A stretch of 43,599 nt of DNA from JAILLW01 sp045640525 (lineage in GTDB: Bacteria > Bacillota > Clostridia > Lachnospirales > Lachnospiraceae). The position numbers and the translations under genes were made by a program. Positions within the stretch are counted from its first letter, which is position 1; each line of letters begins with the position of its first letter. Below the pieces are notes generated by a model. That model saw only the letters and a program-made list of their open reading frames with translations, searched no databases and was not told the origin of the DNA. This document shows positions 22,135-31,461 of this stretch, piece by piece. The stretch spans positions 1-43,599 of the forward strand of contig JAZUFE010000044.1 in NCBI GenBank assembly GCA_045640525.1, given 5' to 3'.

Positions 22135-22641
22135 ATGCCACAGGTAGGAATTGTTATGGGTTCCGATTCGGATATGCCGGTAATGTCTAAAGCTGCCGAT
22201 ATCCTCGAAGAACTCGGAATTACTTTTGAAATGAAAATTATTTCCGCACACAGAGAACCGGATATTTTCTTCGAATATGCCAAAACAGCCGAAGAGAAAG
22301 GTTTTAAGGTGATAATTGCAGGAGCCGGTATGGCTGCTCACCTTCCGGGAATGTGTGCCGCTATATTTCCGATGCCCGTTATAGGTATACCTATGGGCGG
22401 AGGCGCAGTCGGAGGTCAGGATGCACTTTATTCAATCGTCCAGATGCCTCCCGGAATCCCGGTAGCTACGGTAGCAATTAACGGCGGTGCCAATGCAGGT
22501 TTGCTTGCGGCAAGGATTCTGGCAACATCTGATTCGGAACTTTTGACCAAACTGAAAGCTTATTCATTAAAGCAGAAGAGTCAGGTTGAAGCCAAGGATG
22601 CACGCCTTCAGGAAGTCGGATATAAGAACTATACCAAATAG
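22135..22641 (+). CDS. purE: N5-carboxyaminoimidazole ribonucleotide mutase
   Basis: 168 residues, class I PurE, converting N5-CAIR to CAIR in de novo purine synthesis. Motifs: 'GIVMGSDSDMPVM', 'ISAHREPD' (most class I enzymes have SAHRTPD), 'GAGMAAHLPGM', 'GGGAVGGQDALYSIVQMPPGIPVATVAINGG'. GGGAGAGG at 22120-22127 sets the start at ATG 22135; ATG 22129 is too close to it. First gene of purE-purM-purN-purD. No purK is present in the window. Confidence 0.95.
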   Translation: MPQVGIVMGSDSDMPVMSKAADILEELGITFEMKIISAHREPDIFFEYAKTAEEKGFKVIIAGAGMAAHLPGMCAAIFPMPVIGIPMGGGAVGGQDALYSIVQMPPGIPVATVAINGGANAGLLAARILATSDSELLTKLKAYSLKQKSQVEAKDARLQEVGYKNYTK

Positions 22642-22653
22642 AGGAGAAAAGAC

Positions 22654-23679
22654 ATGGATTACAAATCAGCCGGAGTTGATATTGAGGCAGGGTACAAGTC
22701 AGTTGAACTGATGAAAGGATATGTTAAAGATACATATCGTCCGGAAGTACTGGGAGCACTCGGTGGCTTCTCGGGAGCTTTTTCATTGGCTAAAATTAAG
22801 GAAATGGATGATCCTGTATTACTTTCGGGAACCGACGGATGCGGAACCAAAGTTAAACTGGCATTTTTGATGGATAAGCATGATACAATAGGTATCGATG
22901 CTGTGGCAATGTGCGTTAACGATGTTGTTTGCGCAGGCGGAGAGCCCTTGTTCTTCCTTGATTATATAGCATGCGGTAAGAACTATCCCGAAAAAATAGC
23001 AGCGATAGTTAAGGGAGTTGCCGAAGGTTGCAAGATGTCGGAAGCTTCATTAATAGGCGGGGAGACAGCCGAACATCCCGGATTGATGCCTGAAGATGAG
23101 TATGATTTGGCAGGATTTGCAGTCGGTGTTGTCGACAGAAAAGATTTAATCACAGGCGAGAGCATTAAGGACGGAGATGCACTTATCGGAATTGCATCCT
23201 CAGGAGTGCACAGCAACGGATTTTCTCTTGTTAGAAAAGTGTTTGAAATGACGAAGGAAAGCCTTGATACATATTATCCGGAACTTGGCAAAACTTTGGG
23301 CGAGGCACTTATTGCGCCGACCAAGATATATGTTAAGGCTCTAAAAGCGGTTAAAAATGCCGGAGTTACGATTAAGGGCTGCAGCCACATTACCGGGGGA
23401 GGCATTTATGAGAATATTCCAAGAATGCTTCCGGATAATATAAATGCGCATGTTAACCTTGACAGCTTTGAGGTCCTTCCGATATTTAAGCTTATTCAAA
23501 AAACAGGTAAAATTGAAGATAAGATGATGTACAACACCTTTAATATGGGCCTCGGAATGGTACTTGCAGTTGACCAAAAGGACGTTGATAAGACAATGGA
23601 AGCCATTAAGGCAAGCGGTGAGACACCTTACATTATCGGAACGGCCAAGGAAGGTCAAAAGGGAGTTACATTATGTTAA
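22654..23679 (+). CDS. purM: Phosphoribosylformylglycinamidine cyclo-ligase (AIR synthetase)
   Basis: 341 residues, complete. It makes AIR from FGAM with ATP. Landmarks are 'LSGTDGCGTKVKLA', 'DTIGIDAVAMCVNDVVCAGGEPLFFLDYIA', 'GGETAEHPG', 'LIGIASSGVHSNGFSLVRK' and 'HITGGGIYENIPRML'. GAGGAG lies before ATG. It begins 12 bases after purE and overlaps purN by 7 bases, so the four pur genes are one transcription unit. Confidence 0.97.
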   Translation: MDYKSAGVDIEAGYKSVELMKGYVKDTYRPEVLGALGGFSGAFSLAKIKEMDDPVLLSGTDGCGTKVKLAFLMDKHDTIGIDAVAMCVNDVVCAGGEPLFFLDYIACGKNYPEKIAAIVKGVAEGCKMSEASLIGGETAEHPGLMPEDEYDLAGFAVGVVDRKDLITGESIKDGDALIGIASSGVHSNGFSLVRKVFEMTKESLDTYYPELGKTLGEALIAPTKIYVKALKAVKNAGVTIKGCSHITGGGIYENIPRMLPDNINAHVNLDSFEVLPIFKLIQKTGKIEDKMMYNTFNMGLGMVLAVDQKDVDKTMEAIKASGETPYIIGTAKEGQKGVTLC

Positions 23680-24272
23680 GAATTGCTGTTTGCGTATCCG
23701 GCGGCGGTACTAACTTACAGGCTATTATTGATGCAATAGCCGACGGTAAGATTACCAATACAAAGATAGTGGGTGTATTTTCAAACAATGCTGATGCATA
23801 TGCTTTGGAAAGAGCCAAAACAGCAGGAATCGACAGCGTATGCATAAGCCCCAAATCATTTGACAATCGTGAAGACTTCAACAGAGCTTTCGTGGATCAG
23901 ATTGATTCTTGGGATGTGGATTTGGTTGTATTGGCAGGTTTTTTGGTAATTATTCCGAAAGAACTTGTTCAAAAATACCCCAACAGAATAATCAATATTC
24001 ATCCTTCACTGATACCGTCATTTTGCGGTAAGGGATTCTACGGATTAAAAGTTCACGAGGAGGCCCTTAAGCGTGGCGTCAAAGTGACCGGGGCAACGGT
24101 TCACTTCGTGGACGAGGGAACCGATACCGGACGAATTATTACTCAGAAGGCTGTGTACATTGAGGAAGGGGATACACCGCAGATTCTTCAAAAACGTGTT
24201 ATGGAACAGGCGGAATGGGTTATTCTTCCACAGGTAATAAACGAAATCGCAAATAAGAAAGGTAACAATTGA
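23673..24272 (+). CDS. purN: Phosphoribosylglycinamide formyltransferase
   Basis: 199 residues. It transfers a formyl group from 10-formyl-THF to GAR. Motifs: 'VCVSGGGTNLQAIIDAI', 'DLVVLAGFLVIIP', 'IINIHPSLIPSFCGKGFYGLKVHEEALKRGVKVTGATVHFVDEGTDTG', containing the catalytic Asn-His-Asp set. It overlaps purM by 7 bases and purD by 1 base (TGATG), indicating coupled translation. Confidence 0.97.
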   Translation: MLRIAVCVSGGGTNLQAIIDAIADGKITNTKIVGVFSNNADAYALERAKTAGIDSVCISPKSFDNREDFNRAFVDQIDSWDVDLVVLAGFLVIIPKELVQKYPNRIINIHPSLIPSFCGKGFYGLKVHEEALKRGVKVTGATVHFVDEGTDTGRIITQKAVYIEEGDTPQILQKRVMEQAEWVILPQVINEIANKKGNN

Positions 24273-25543
24273 TGAAAGTATTGATAATCGGAAGCGGTGG
24301 ACGTGAACATGCTATCGCAGCTTCTGTGGCTAAGAGTTCTAAAGTAGATAAGGTATATTGTGCTCCCGGAAATGCCGGCATAGGAATGCTGGCCGAGTGT
24401 GTACCGATAGGAGCGATGGAATTTGAAAAAATAGTATCCTTTGCCAAGGAGAAGGCCATAGATTTGGTTATTGTCGGAATGGACGATCCGTTGGTAGGCG
24501 GTCTTGTTGATGAACTTGAAAAGGAAAATATCAGAGTTTTCGGCCCAAGAAAGAATGCGGCCATTCTTGAAGGCTCCAAAGCTTTTTCGAAGAATCTGAT
24601 GAAAAAATATAATATTCCGACTGCAAAGTATGAGAACTTCACGGATGCGGATAAGGCTATAGAATATCTTAAGCAGTCCAAAATGCCGATAGTTTTGAAG
24701 GCAGACGGATTGGCGCTTGGTAAGGGTGTTTTGATTTGCAACACCTTGGACGAGGCAATTCACGGTGTTAAGACGATAATGCTCGATAAGCAGTTCGGTG
24801 ATGCCGGTAATACACTTGTTGTTGAAGAATTTATGACAGGCCGTGAAGTATCGGTACTTTCGTATGTGGACGGCAAGACAATTAAAATCATGTCTTCGGC
24901 GCAGGATCATAAGCGTGCAGGAGACGGCGATACCGGTCTTAATACGGGCGGCATGGGTAATTTCTCACCAAGCCCGTTCTATACCAAGGAAGTTGATGAT
25001 TTTTGCCAAAAATATATTTATCAGCCGACTGTGGATGCCATGCGTGCGGAAGGAAGAGAGTTCAAGGGAGTTATTTTCTTTGGCTTGATGCTTACACCGG
25101 ACGGACCAAAGGTCCTTGAATATAATGCAAGATTCGGTGATCCCGAGGCACAGGTAGTACTTCCTAGAATGAAAAATGATATAATAGATGTTATGGAAGC
25201 ATGTATTGACGGTAAGCTTGATACAATAGATCTCCAATTTGAAGATAATGCTGCGGTATGTGTAATTCTTGCTTCGCAAGGATATCCGATCAGCTACGAA
25301 AAAGGTTTCGTTATCAAAGGCTTGGAAAATTTCGATCAAAAGGATGATTATTTCTGCTTCCATGCAGGTACCAAAAAAACCGATAAAGGAATCGTTACAA
25401 ACGGCGGAAGAGTGCTGGGAATAACAGCAACCGGAAGTACGCTGAAAGAAGCCCGCGCCAAGGCTTATGAGGCTACGGAATGGGTTGAATTTGATAATAA
25501 ATATATGAGACACGATATAGGTAAGGCAATTGATGAAGCCTGA
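24272..25543 (+). CDS. purD: Phosphoribosylamine-glycine ligase (GAR synthetase)
   Basis: 423 residues, ATP-grasp enzyme joining glycine to phosphoribosylamine. Motifs: 'VLIIGSGGREHAIA', 'GPRKNAAILEGSKAFSK', 'PIVLKADGLALGKGV', 'NTGGMGNFSPSP', 'FFGLMLTPDGPKVLEYNARFGDPEAQVVLPRM'. ATG 24272 overlaps the purN stop (TGATG). A hairpin (25535-25542 with 25559-25566) without a U tract straddles its 3' end, so readthrough into the next gene is possible. Confidence 0.97.
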   Translation: MKVLIIGSGGREHAIAASVAKSSKVDKVYCAPGNAGIGMLAECVPIGAMEFEKIVSFAKEKAIDLVIVGMDDPLVGGLVDELEKENIRVFGPRKNAAILEGSKAFSKNLMKKYNIPTAKYENFTDADKAIEYLKQSKMPIVLKADGLALGKGVLICNTLDEAIHGVKTIMLDKQFGDAGNTLVVEEFMTGREVSVLSYVDGKTIKIMSSAQDHKRAGDGDTGLNTGGMGNFSPSPFYTKEVDDFCQKYIYQPTVDAMRAEGREFKGVIFFGLMLTPDGPKVLEYNARFGDPEAQVVLPRMKNDIIDVMEACIDGKLDTIDLQFEDNAAVCVILASQGYPISYEKGFVIKGLENFDQKDDYFCFHAGTKKTDKGIVTNGGRVLGITATGSTLKEARAKAYEATEWVEFDNKYMRHDIGKAIDEA

Positions 25544-25582
25544 ATGGAGTTTATAGGGCAGGCTTCTTAAGAGGTGAATGCC

Positions 25583-25879
25583 ATGAACAAAGAAGAAGTG
25601 ATAAAACTCTTTGAGGACGAAGTATTTATGAAACCGTCGGCATGTGATGAATGCGGAGGTGAACTTGAATATATCGGACTTGGTGAGTACAGATGTACCA
25701 AGTGTTCCAAACAGCTTTTTGATGATTACGGCAAAGTGCGCGCATATCTTGAAAAGCACGATCGGGCTTCTCTTGCGGATGTTGCGGATGCAACAGGACT
25801 TTCACGTGCCAAAATCAAAAGAATGGTGGAAGACTCCAGATTTGGAGTTGTGAATCGTAAAAATATAGATATTACATAA
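25583..25879 (+). CDS. Zinc-ribbon / helix-turn-helix small protein
   Basis: 98 residues from ATG 25583 (GAGGTGA upstream; an in-frame GTG at 25574 is part of that site). A zinc ribbon at residues 21-41 (C21, C24, C38, C41) is followed by a helix and a helix-turn-helix, 'SLADVADATGLSRAKIKRMVED' (about 63-84). This resembles the small flagellar-operon-type regulator YvyF, but no flagellar genes are near. It lies between purD and the SH3 protein. Probable DNA-binding or adaptor protein; target unknown. Confidence 0.75.
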   Translation: MNKEEVIKLFEDEVFMKPSACDECGGELEYIGLGEYRCTKCSKQLFDDYGKVRAYLEKHDRASLADVADATGLSRAKIKRMVEDSRFGVVNRKNIDIT

Positions 25880-25913
25880 AGATGAAGAAGGCCAGCCTTC
25901 GGAAAGGAATTGA

Positions 25914-27185
25914 ATGAAAAACAGAACAATTAAGTTTTTGCTCAGTGTGTTGACAGCAGGCGTACTGATGGCAGGTACACTTGTCAGTGCATTTGCAGCC
26001 AATGTTACAATAAATGAGGATGGAATCAGAGTGCGTTCCGAAGCTTCCACATCAGGTACGGTAGTTGTTACGGGAAGCAAGGGAACTTCATATGAGGTGC
26101 TCGAGACAGTTACCGGTTCTGACGGATATACCTGGTATAAGGTTAAGATTTCCGACAGCCAGACAGGATACGTAAGGGGTGACCTGGTTAAGGTTAATGA
26201 AACCGGAGATACAACAACTCAGGCTGAGACCACGGCCAATACTGCTACATCGCTGGCTCCTACAACACCTACGGCCATAACCGAAACAACGGCGACCATA
26301 GCAGGAACCACTTCTGTTAATATTCGTTCGGGCGCAGGAACAGGGTATGCCCTGGTAGCATCACTTCCCGGCGGTACATCGATTACACTTATCGGAGAAG
26401 CAAACGATAATTCCGGAAATAAGTGGTATCAGTTTAAGTGTGATTCCAAAAATGTTGAAGGTTATGTCAGATCCGACCTTATTACGGTAAGCGAAGAACC
26501 TGCCCCCATAGAGAACCCTGAAGGTGAGCAGGCAGAGGGAGAAAATCCCGATGAAACACTGATGCCGGAGCAACCTGAAGAACCTCAGGTGGAAGAGCCG
26601 GTAGAACAGGTTCCGCAGAATAATGATTATGAAGTGGTATATACAACGGATGATGACGGAGTTTATCAGTATTATCTTTATGATCACGTGACGAATACGA
26701 GACAGAAAGTTACTGATTTGCTTGGCGCTATAGGTACATTGACGGAATCTTATCAAAGTACTCAAAGTCAGCTGACGACATTTAAGATTATCGCAATTGT
26801 TTGCGGAGTTTTGGCTTTGGCATTCCTTGTTATAGTAGTAATTTTGATTATCAGATCCCGCAATGCCGGTGAGGAAGAGTATTACGAGGATGATTTCGAA
26901 GATGAAGAAGAGGAGGAAGAAGAGGAAGAACGCGAAGAAATAAGATACAGATCCAAGACCCAAAGACCTCTTCAGCGTCCGGGTGAACATCCTGCAGAAA
27001 GAGCCATTGAAAGACAGGCTGAAAGAATGCCCGAAAGACCTGCGCGCCCTTCGGCCCCCACACGTCCTGCCAGAGAACCCAGAGTAGAGGATGAAGCCCC
27101 AAGAAGACCCAGACGTGTTCAAAACTTCCTTGCGGATGAGGATGAATTTGAATTCGAATTTTTGAATATTGACAATAAGGATTGA
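25914..27185 (+). CDS. Exported membrane protein with two bacterial SH3 domains
   Basis: 423 residues. Signal peptide 1-28 ('...LVSAFA|ANV'), SH3b domain 1 (about 30-93, 'INEDGIRVRSEAST...YTWYKV...GYVRGDLV'), a Thr/Ala linker, SH3b domain 2 (about 130-192, 'SVNIRSGAGTGYAL...KWYQF...GYVRSDLI'), a Glu/Pro-rich stalk, a Tyr-rich segment, a membrane helix (about 291-314), a run of Glu (319-342) and an Arg/Pro-rich cytoplasmic tail ending in another acidic patch. SH3b domains usually bind cell wall. No catalytic domain is seen. It sits 6 bases before clpC, so it is expressed with it. Its role could be wall sensing or scaffolding. Confidence 0.85.
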   Translation: MKNRTIKFLLSVLTAGVLMAGTLVSAFAANVTINEDGIRVRSEASTSGTVVVTGSKGTSYEVLETVTGSDGYTWYKVKISDSQTGYVRGDLVKVNETGDTTTQAETTANTATSLAPTTPTAITETTATIAGTTSVNIRSGAGTGYALVASLPGGTSITLIGEANDNSGNKWYQFKCDSKNVEGYVRSDLITVSEEPAPIENPEGEQAEGENPDETLMPEQPEEPQVEEPVEQVPQNNDYEVVYTTDDDGVYQYYLYDHVTNTRQKVTDLLGAIGTLTESYQSTQSQLTTFKIIAIVCGVLALAFLVIVVILIIRSRNAGEEEYYEDDFEDEEEEEEEEEREEIRYRSKTQRPLQRPGEHPAERAIERQAERMPERPARPSAPTRPAREPRVEDEAPRRPRRVQNFLADEDEFEFEFLNIDNKD

Positions 27186-27191
27186 TAGTTA

Positions 27192-29645
27192 ATGAAATCT
27201 AATGGTTTTACCAACAGTGCGAATGAAGTTTTGGCCAATGCTGCCAAAATATCCAAGAAACTTCGCATTGGATATATCGGAACAGAACATATTTTGGTAG
27301 GCATGCTCCAGGAAAAGGTAGGAGTGGCCGGAAGAGTTCTTGAGGATAACGGAGTAACCCTTGATAAAATTATGGATATGATTCAGGAACTGATAGTTCC
27401 CGAGAAGGGTGTAGTTGTTAAAGATAAGGACGGATATTCTCCAAGAGCCAAGGAGTTGCTTGAGACTGCAATAGATCAGGCAGAACGTTTTCAAAACGAA
27501 GAGGTCGGTACGGAGCATATGCTTCTTGCAATGCTGCTTATCGGTGATAATGTAGGCCTTCGCCTTTTAAATACACTCGGCATTTCCGTACAGAAAGTGT
27601 ATTTTGATACGATTGTTGCAATGGGTGAGGATCCATCGATAATCAAGCGTGAGATTAAGAAACAAAAGTCATCACCTTCGGGATCAACCGAAACCTTGGA
27701 ACAGTACAGCAGGGATCTTACCCGCCTTGCTAAAGACGGAATGCTTGATCCTGTTATCGGACGTGACGATGAAATTAAGCGAGTAATTGAAATCCTCAGC
27801 AGAAGGACTAAGAATAATCCCTGTCTTATAGGAGAACCGGGGGTTGGTAAGACGGCTGTCGTTGAAGGCCTTGCCAATAGAATTGTAGCAGGTGATGTTC
27901 CGTATACCGTGCTCAACAAGAGAGTTCTGACATTGGATTTGTCAGGTATGGTGGCAGGATCGAAATACAGAGGTGAATTTGAGGAAAGAATAAAGAAGGT
28001 TATCAAGGAAGTTAATGAAGCCGGAAACATTATTCTTTTCATAGATGAAATGCATACAATTATCGGTGCGGGCGGTGCGGAAGGCGCAATCGATGCATCG
28101 AATATTCTTAAACCTTCTCTTGCAAGAGGCGAACTTCAGCTTATAGGTGCAACAACAATTTCGGAGTACCATAAGTATGTTGAAAAGGATCCGGCCCTTG
28201 AGAGAAGATTCCAACAGGTTCATATTGAAGAACCCTCTAAAGAGGAAACATACAATATCCTCAAAGGAATTGCCCATAAGTATGAAGAGCATCATCGTGT
28301 CACTATCGAAGATGGTGCATTGCTTGCATGCGTAGAATTATCCGAAAGGTACATCAATGACAGAAATCTTCCGGATAAGGCTATTGACCTGATGGATGAG
28401 GCATCGGCAGCAGCACGCCTTAAAGCGCCGATTAATACCAAAAAGCAAATTGAGGCCGAAAACAAATATAACGAAATTTGTACAATGCTTGAGAGTGCAT
28501 TGCAAGAAGGCGATATAGCCAAGGCACAGATACTTAAAAAGGAGCAGGAAAAGCAACTTAAAAAAGTTGAGAAACTTGCCCAAAAGGGCCAGGAAATGGC
28601 CAAAGCCCGTGACGTAATTGTTACGGAGAACGACATTGCGAACGTGGTTTCAATGTGGACCAAGGTTCCGGTCAAAAAACTTACCGAAAAGGAATCCGAC
28701 AGATTGATGAAGCTTGAAAAAGTCCTTCATCAAAGAGTGATAGGCCAAAATGAAGCAGTAGAAGCAGTTTCGAAAGCTATCAGAAGAGGCCGTGTAGGCT
28801 TGCAGGACCCCAACAGACCTATAGGTTCTTTCTTGTTCCTTGGACCTACGGGTGTTGGTAAGACTGAACTTAGTAAGGCATTGGCAGAAGCTGTATTCGG
28901 AACCGAACAGGCATTGATAAGAGTTGATATGTCGGAATATATGGAAGGGCATTCCGTTTCAAAAATGATAGGAGCGCCTCCGGGGTATGTGGGATTCGAC
29001 GAAGGCGGCCAACTTTCCGAAAGAGTCAGAAAGAATCCATATTCGGTAGTACTGTTCGATGAAATAGAAAAGGCACATCCGGATGTATTTAATGTATTGT
29101 TACAGGTGCTTGATGACGGGCATATAACCGACTCGAAGGGACGTAAGGTTTCTTTTAAAAACACAATACTTATCATGACTTCAAATGCAGGCGCACAGCG
29201 TATTATTTCACCAAAGAATCTCGGATTCGTTCAGGATTCTTCCCAAAATGCAAATTATGAAAAAATGAAGTCGGGAGTTTTGGATGAGGTGAAAAGTATA
29301 TTCAAGCCCGAATTTATTAATCGTATTGATGATATGATAGTGTTCAGACCCCTGGAGAAGAAGGAGATGCTTCAGATTGCTACTTTGGTATCCAAGAGCA
29401 TAGCGGCAAGATGCAAAAAGCAGATGGACATTACGCTTAAATTCTCTGCAAACGTTAAAGAGTATATAGTTGATAAGTTCGCTGATTACAAGATGGGTGC
29501 AAGACCAATCAAACGTGCCATGCAGACAAAAATCGAGGATGTATTGGCAGAAGAGATTTTACTTGGTAAAATTGTAAGTGGGGATACGGTTACGGTATCA
29601 TACAAGAAAGACGAAGTCGTATTTGAAAAGAAAGACAACGCATAA
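27192..29645 (+). CDS. clpC: ClpC-type AAA+ protease ATPase
   Basis: 817 residues, typical ClpC length. N-domain with two Clp repeats (about 5-145), D1 with Walker A 'GEPGVGKT' (214-221) and Walker B 'ILFIDEMH' (281-288), a middle coiled-coil with a UVR-like segment (about 423-457), D2 with Walker A 'GPTGVGKT' (551-558) and Walker B 'VVLFDEIEKAH', and C-terminal domain. It unfolds substrates for ClpP. In many Firmicutes ctsR-mcsA-mcsB precede clpC; here they do not, and a SH3 membrane protein stands in that place. No CtsR box was seen upstream. Confidence 0.95.
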   Translation: MKSNGFTNSANEVLANAAKISKKLRIGYIGTEHILVGMLQEKVGVAGRVLEDNGVTLDKIMDMIQELIVPEKGVVVKDKDGYSPRAKELLETAIDQAERFQNEEVGTEHMLLAMLLIGDNVGLRLLNTLGISVQKVYFDTIVAMGEDPSIIKREIKKQKSSPSGSTETLEQYSRDLTRLAKDGMLDPVIGRDDEIKRVIEILSRRTKNNPCLIGEPGVGKTAVVEGLANRIVAGDVPYTVLNKRVLTLDLSGMVAGSKYRGEFEERIKKVIKEVNEAGNIILFIDEMHTIIGAGGAEGAIDASNILKPSLARGELQLIGATTISEYHKYVEKDPALERRFQQVHIEEPSKEETYNILKGIAHKYEEHHRVTIEDGALLACVELSERYINDRNLPDKAIDLMDEASAAARLKAPINTKKQIEAENKYNEICTMLESALQEGDIAKAQILKKEQEKQLKKVEKLAQKGQEMAKARDVIVTENDIANVVSMWTKVPVKKLTEKESDRLMKLEKVLHQRVIGQNEAVEAVSKAIRRGRVGLQDPNRPIGSFLFLGPTGVGKTELSKALAEAVFGTEQALIRVDMSEYMEGHSVSKMIGAPPGYVGFDEGGQLSERVRKNPYSVVLFDEIEKAHPDVFNVLLQVLDDGHITDSKGRKVSFKNTILIMTSNAGAQRIISPKNLGFVQDSSQNANYEKMKSGVLDEVKSIFKPEFINRIDDMIVFRPLEKKEMLQIATLVSKSIAARCKKQMDITLKFSANVKEYIVDKFADYKMGARPIKRAMQTKIEDVLAEEILLGKIVSGDTVTVSYKKDEVVFEKKDNA

Positions 29646-29660
29646 ACGGAGGGTATTTTA

Positions 29661-30071
29661 ATGGCTTATGTAGATGAATTGCTACGTAACGAAAAGGATG
29701 GAAAAATCAGTTTCGGGAATCATTCATTAGATGAAAAGAAAAAAGTCGAGAATTTTAAATCAGGTAATGATTTTTTGAAGGTCAAGACATTTAAGGAAAT
29801 GACAAGACTTGAAAAGAATGATATGTTTGTATATGAATCGGAGCCGGGAACATCGGTTTTTGATTTTGAGCAAAATGACAAAGGTGTCACTTTTTCGGTG
29901 TGCGGTAGCGAGGATGCACAGATTACGGTAGGACTTGCTGAAGACACCGAGTATTCGGTATATATCAACGGAACCGATTCCGGAAAGATTAAGACCAATC
30001 TGTCCGGTAAACTCAGTTTTTCGGTAGAATTATCAACAGAAGAAACCGCAAAGGTTAAGATAGAAAAATAG
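29661..30071 (+). CDS. Small conserved protein between clpC and radA ('endosialidase-like')
   Basis: 136 residues: 'EKDGKISFGNHSLDEKKKVENF', 'LKVKTFKEMTRLEKNDMFVYESEPGTSVFDF', then beta-rich 'GVTFSVCGSEDAQITVGLAEDTEYSVYINGTDSGKIKTNLSGKLSFSVEL'. I recall near-identical proteins in Lachnospiraceae between clpC and radA, sometimes labelled endosialidase, though the length and sequence do not support such an enzyme. GGAGGG lies upstream. It ends 3 bases before radA. Probably an all-beta, cytoplasmic protein; function unknown. Confidence 0.8.
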   Translation: MAYVDELLRNEKDGKISFGNHSLDEKKKVENFKSGNDFLKVKTFKEMTRLEKNDMFVYESEPGTSVFDFEQNDKGVTFSVCGSEDAQITVGLAEDTEYSVYINGTDSGKIKTNLSGKLSFSVELSTEETAKVKIEK

Positions 30072-30074
30072 TGT

Positions 30075-31439
30075 ATGGCTAAAGGAAAACAGAGTGTATT
30101 TTTTTGCAATTCCTGCGGATATGAATCAGCCAAATGGATGGGACAGTGTCCGGGATGCAAAGAGTGGAATACATTTTCGGAAGAGAAAATCACCAAGTCG
30201 TCTGTAAGCGGTAAGGCAACTTTATCAAGAGAGTTGTCGTTACCCAAATCTCTTAACGATGTGGTATTTTCGCAAGAAGACAGAATTACAACACATATAG
30301 ATGAAATGGACAGAGTTTTGGGAGGCGGCTTAGTAGCTGGCTCCTTAACTTTAGTTGGCGGAGATCCGGGTATAGGTAAGTCTACACTTCTTTTGCAGGT
30401 GTGCCGAAATCTTGCTGCCGATAATCGAAAGATTCTCTATATTTCAGGAGAGGAGTCCCTGAAGCAAATTAAGTTAAGGGCACAACGTATAGGCGAATTC
30501 GGTTCAAATATGCTGTTGCTTTGTGAAACGGTGCTTTCAAATGTTGAAGAAAGCATACGGCGTACCAATCCCGAAATAGTTGTAATTGATTCGATACAGA
30601 CTATGTATGATGAAGAAATATCATCGGCACCGGGATCGGTATCACAGGTAAGAGAGGCTACAAGTATATTTTTGAGACTTGCGAAAGACATGAATATTTC
30701 TATCTTTATCGTGGGTCATGTTACCAAAGAAGGGACTGTCGCAGGCCCCAGAGTGCTTGAGCATATGGTTGATACGGTTCTGTATTTTGAAGGTGACCGT
30801 AACTTAAGCTACAGAATACTTCGCTCTGTCAAGAACAGGTTCGGTTCAACCAATGAAATCGGAGTGTTCCGTATGGAGCAAGGCGGGCTTGCCGAAGTCA
30901 AGAATCCGTCCGAATACATGCTTAGCGGAAGACCTAAGGATGCTACCGGAAGTGTGGTATCATGCTCGATGGAAGGGACAAGACCGATGCTGCTTGAAAT
31001 TCAGGCATTGGTATGCCAAAGCAATTTCGGTATTCCCAGAAGACAGGCCACCGGTACGGATCTAAACAGAGTGAATCTTTTGATGGCGGTTTTGGAAAAG
31101 CGTCTTACTCTTCAAATGGGTAATTGTGATGCCTATGTGAATGTGGCCGGTGGTATGAAAGTCAATGAACCTGCACTTGACCTTGCAATTTGTATGGCCA
31201 TAATTTCAAGCTTTAAGAATAGAAAAATATCACCCAAAGTAGTTGCAATAGGCGAGGTCGGGCTTAGCGGAGAGGCCAGAGCGGTAAGCATGATTAAGAG
31301 CCGTGTTACGGAGGCTCAAAAACTTGGGTTTGACATTTGCATAGTTCCTAAAGTATGCTTGAATGAGCTCGCCGAAATTTCGGGAGTTAAAATTATCGGT
31401 ATAGATAATATTCAGGAAATATCTTCATTGGAATTTTGA
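30075..31439 (+). CDS. radA: DNA repair protein RadA
   Basis: 454 residues, full length. N-terminal zinc finger 'FFCNSCGYESAKWMGQCPGCKEW' (C11, C14, C25, C28), RecA-like core with Walker A 'GGDPGIGKST' (95-104), RadA-specific 'KNRFG' (253-257) and a C-terminal Lon-like domain ('GGMKVNEPALDLAICMAIISS', 'GEVGLSGEAR'). It promotes branch migration during homologous recombination. It follows the small protein closely, in the clpC-x-radA order often seen in Clostridia. Confidence 0.97.
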   Translation: MAKGKQSVFFCNSCGYESAKWMGQCPGCKEWNTFSEEKITKSSVSGKATLSRELSLPKSLNDVVFSQEDRITTHIDEMDRVLGGGLVAGSLTLVGGDPGIGKSTLLLQVCRNLAADNRKILYISGEESLKQIKLRAQRIGEFGSNMLLLCETVLSNVEESIRRTNPEIVVIDSIQTMYDEEISSAPGSVSQVREATSIFLRLAKDMNISIFIVGHVTKEGTVAGPRVLEHMVDTVLYFEGDRNLSYRILRSVKNRFGSTNEIGVFRMEQGGLAEVKNPSEYMLSGRPKDATGSVVSCSMEGTRPMLLEIQALVCQSNFGIPRRQATGTDLNRVNLLMAVLEKRLTLQMGNCDAYVNVAGGMKVNEPALDLAICMAIISSFKNRKISPKVVAIGEVGLSGEARAVSMIKSRVTEAQKLGFDICIVPKVCLNELAEISGVKIIGIDNIQEISSLEF

Positions 31440-31461
31440 AGGTATTTTGTTTGAGGATAGT

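Noticed and set aside
24188..24910. Long minus-strand open frame opposite purN/purD
   Set aside because: It is the mirror of well-supported genes, has no ribosome binding site and a composition typical of antisense frames.
25535..25568. Terminator at the end of purD
   Set aside because: There is an 8-bp inverted repeat with a 16-base loop, but the downstream sequence TTAAGAGG has no U tract; treated as a possible attenuating hairpin only.
26361..27122. Minus-strand open frame of 253 codons opposite the SH3 protein
   Set aside because: Caused by the low-complexity Glu and Pro/Arg tracts on the plus strand; the product is Phe/Arg/Ile-rich nonsense.
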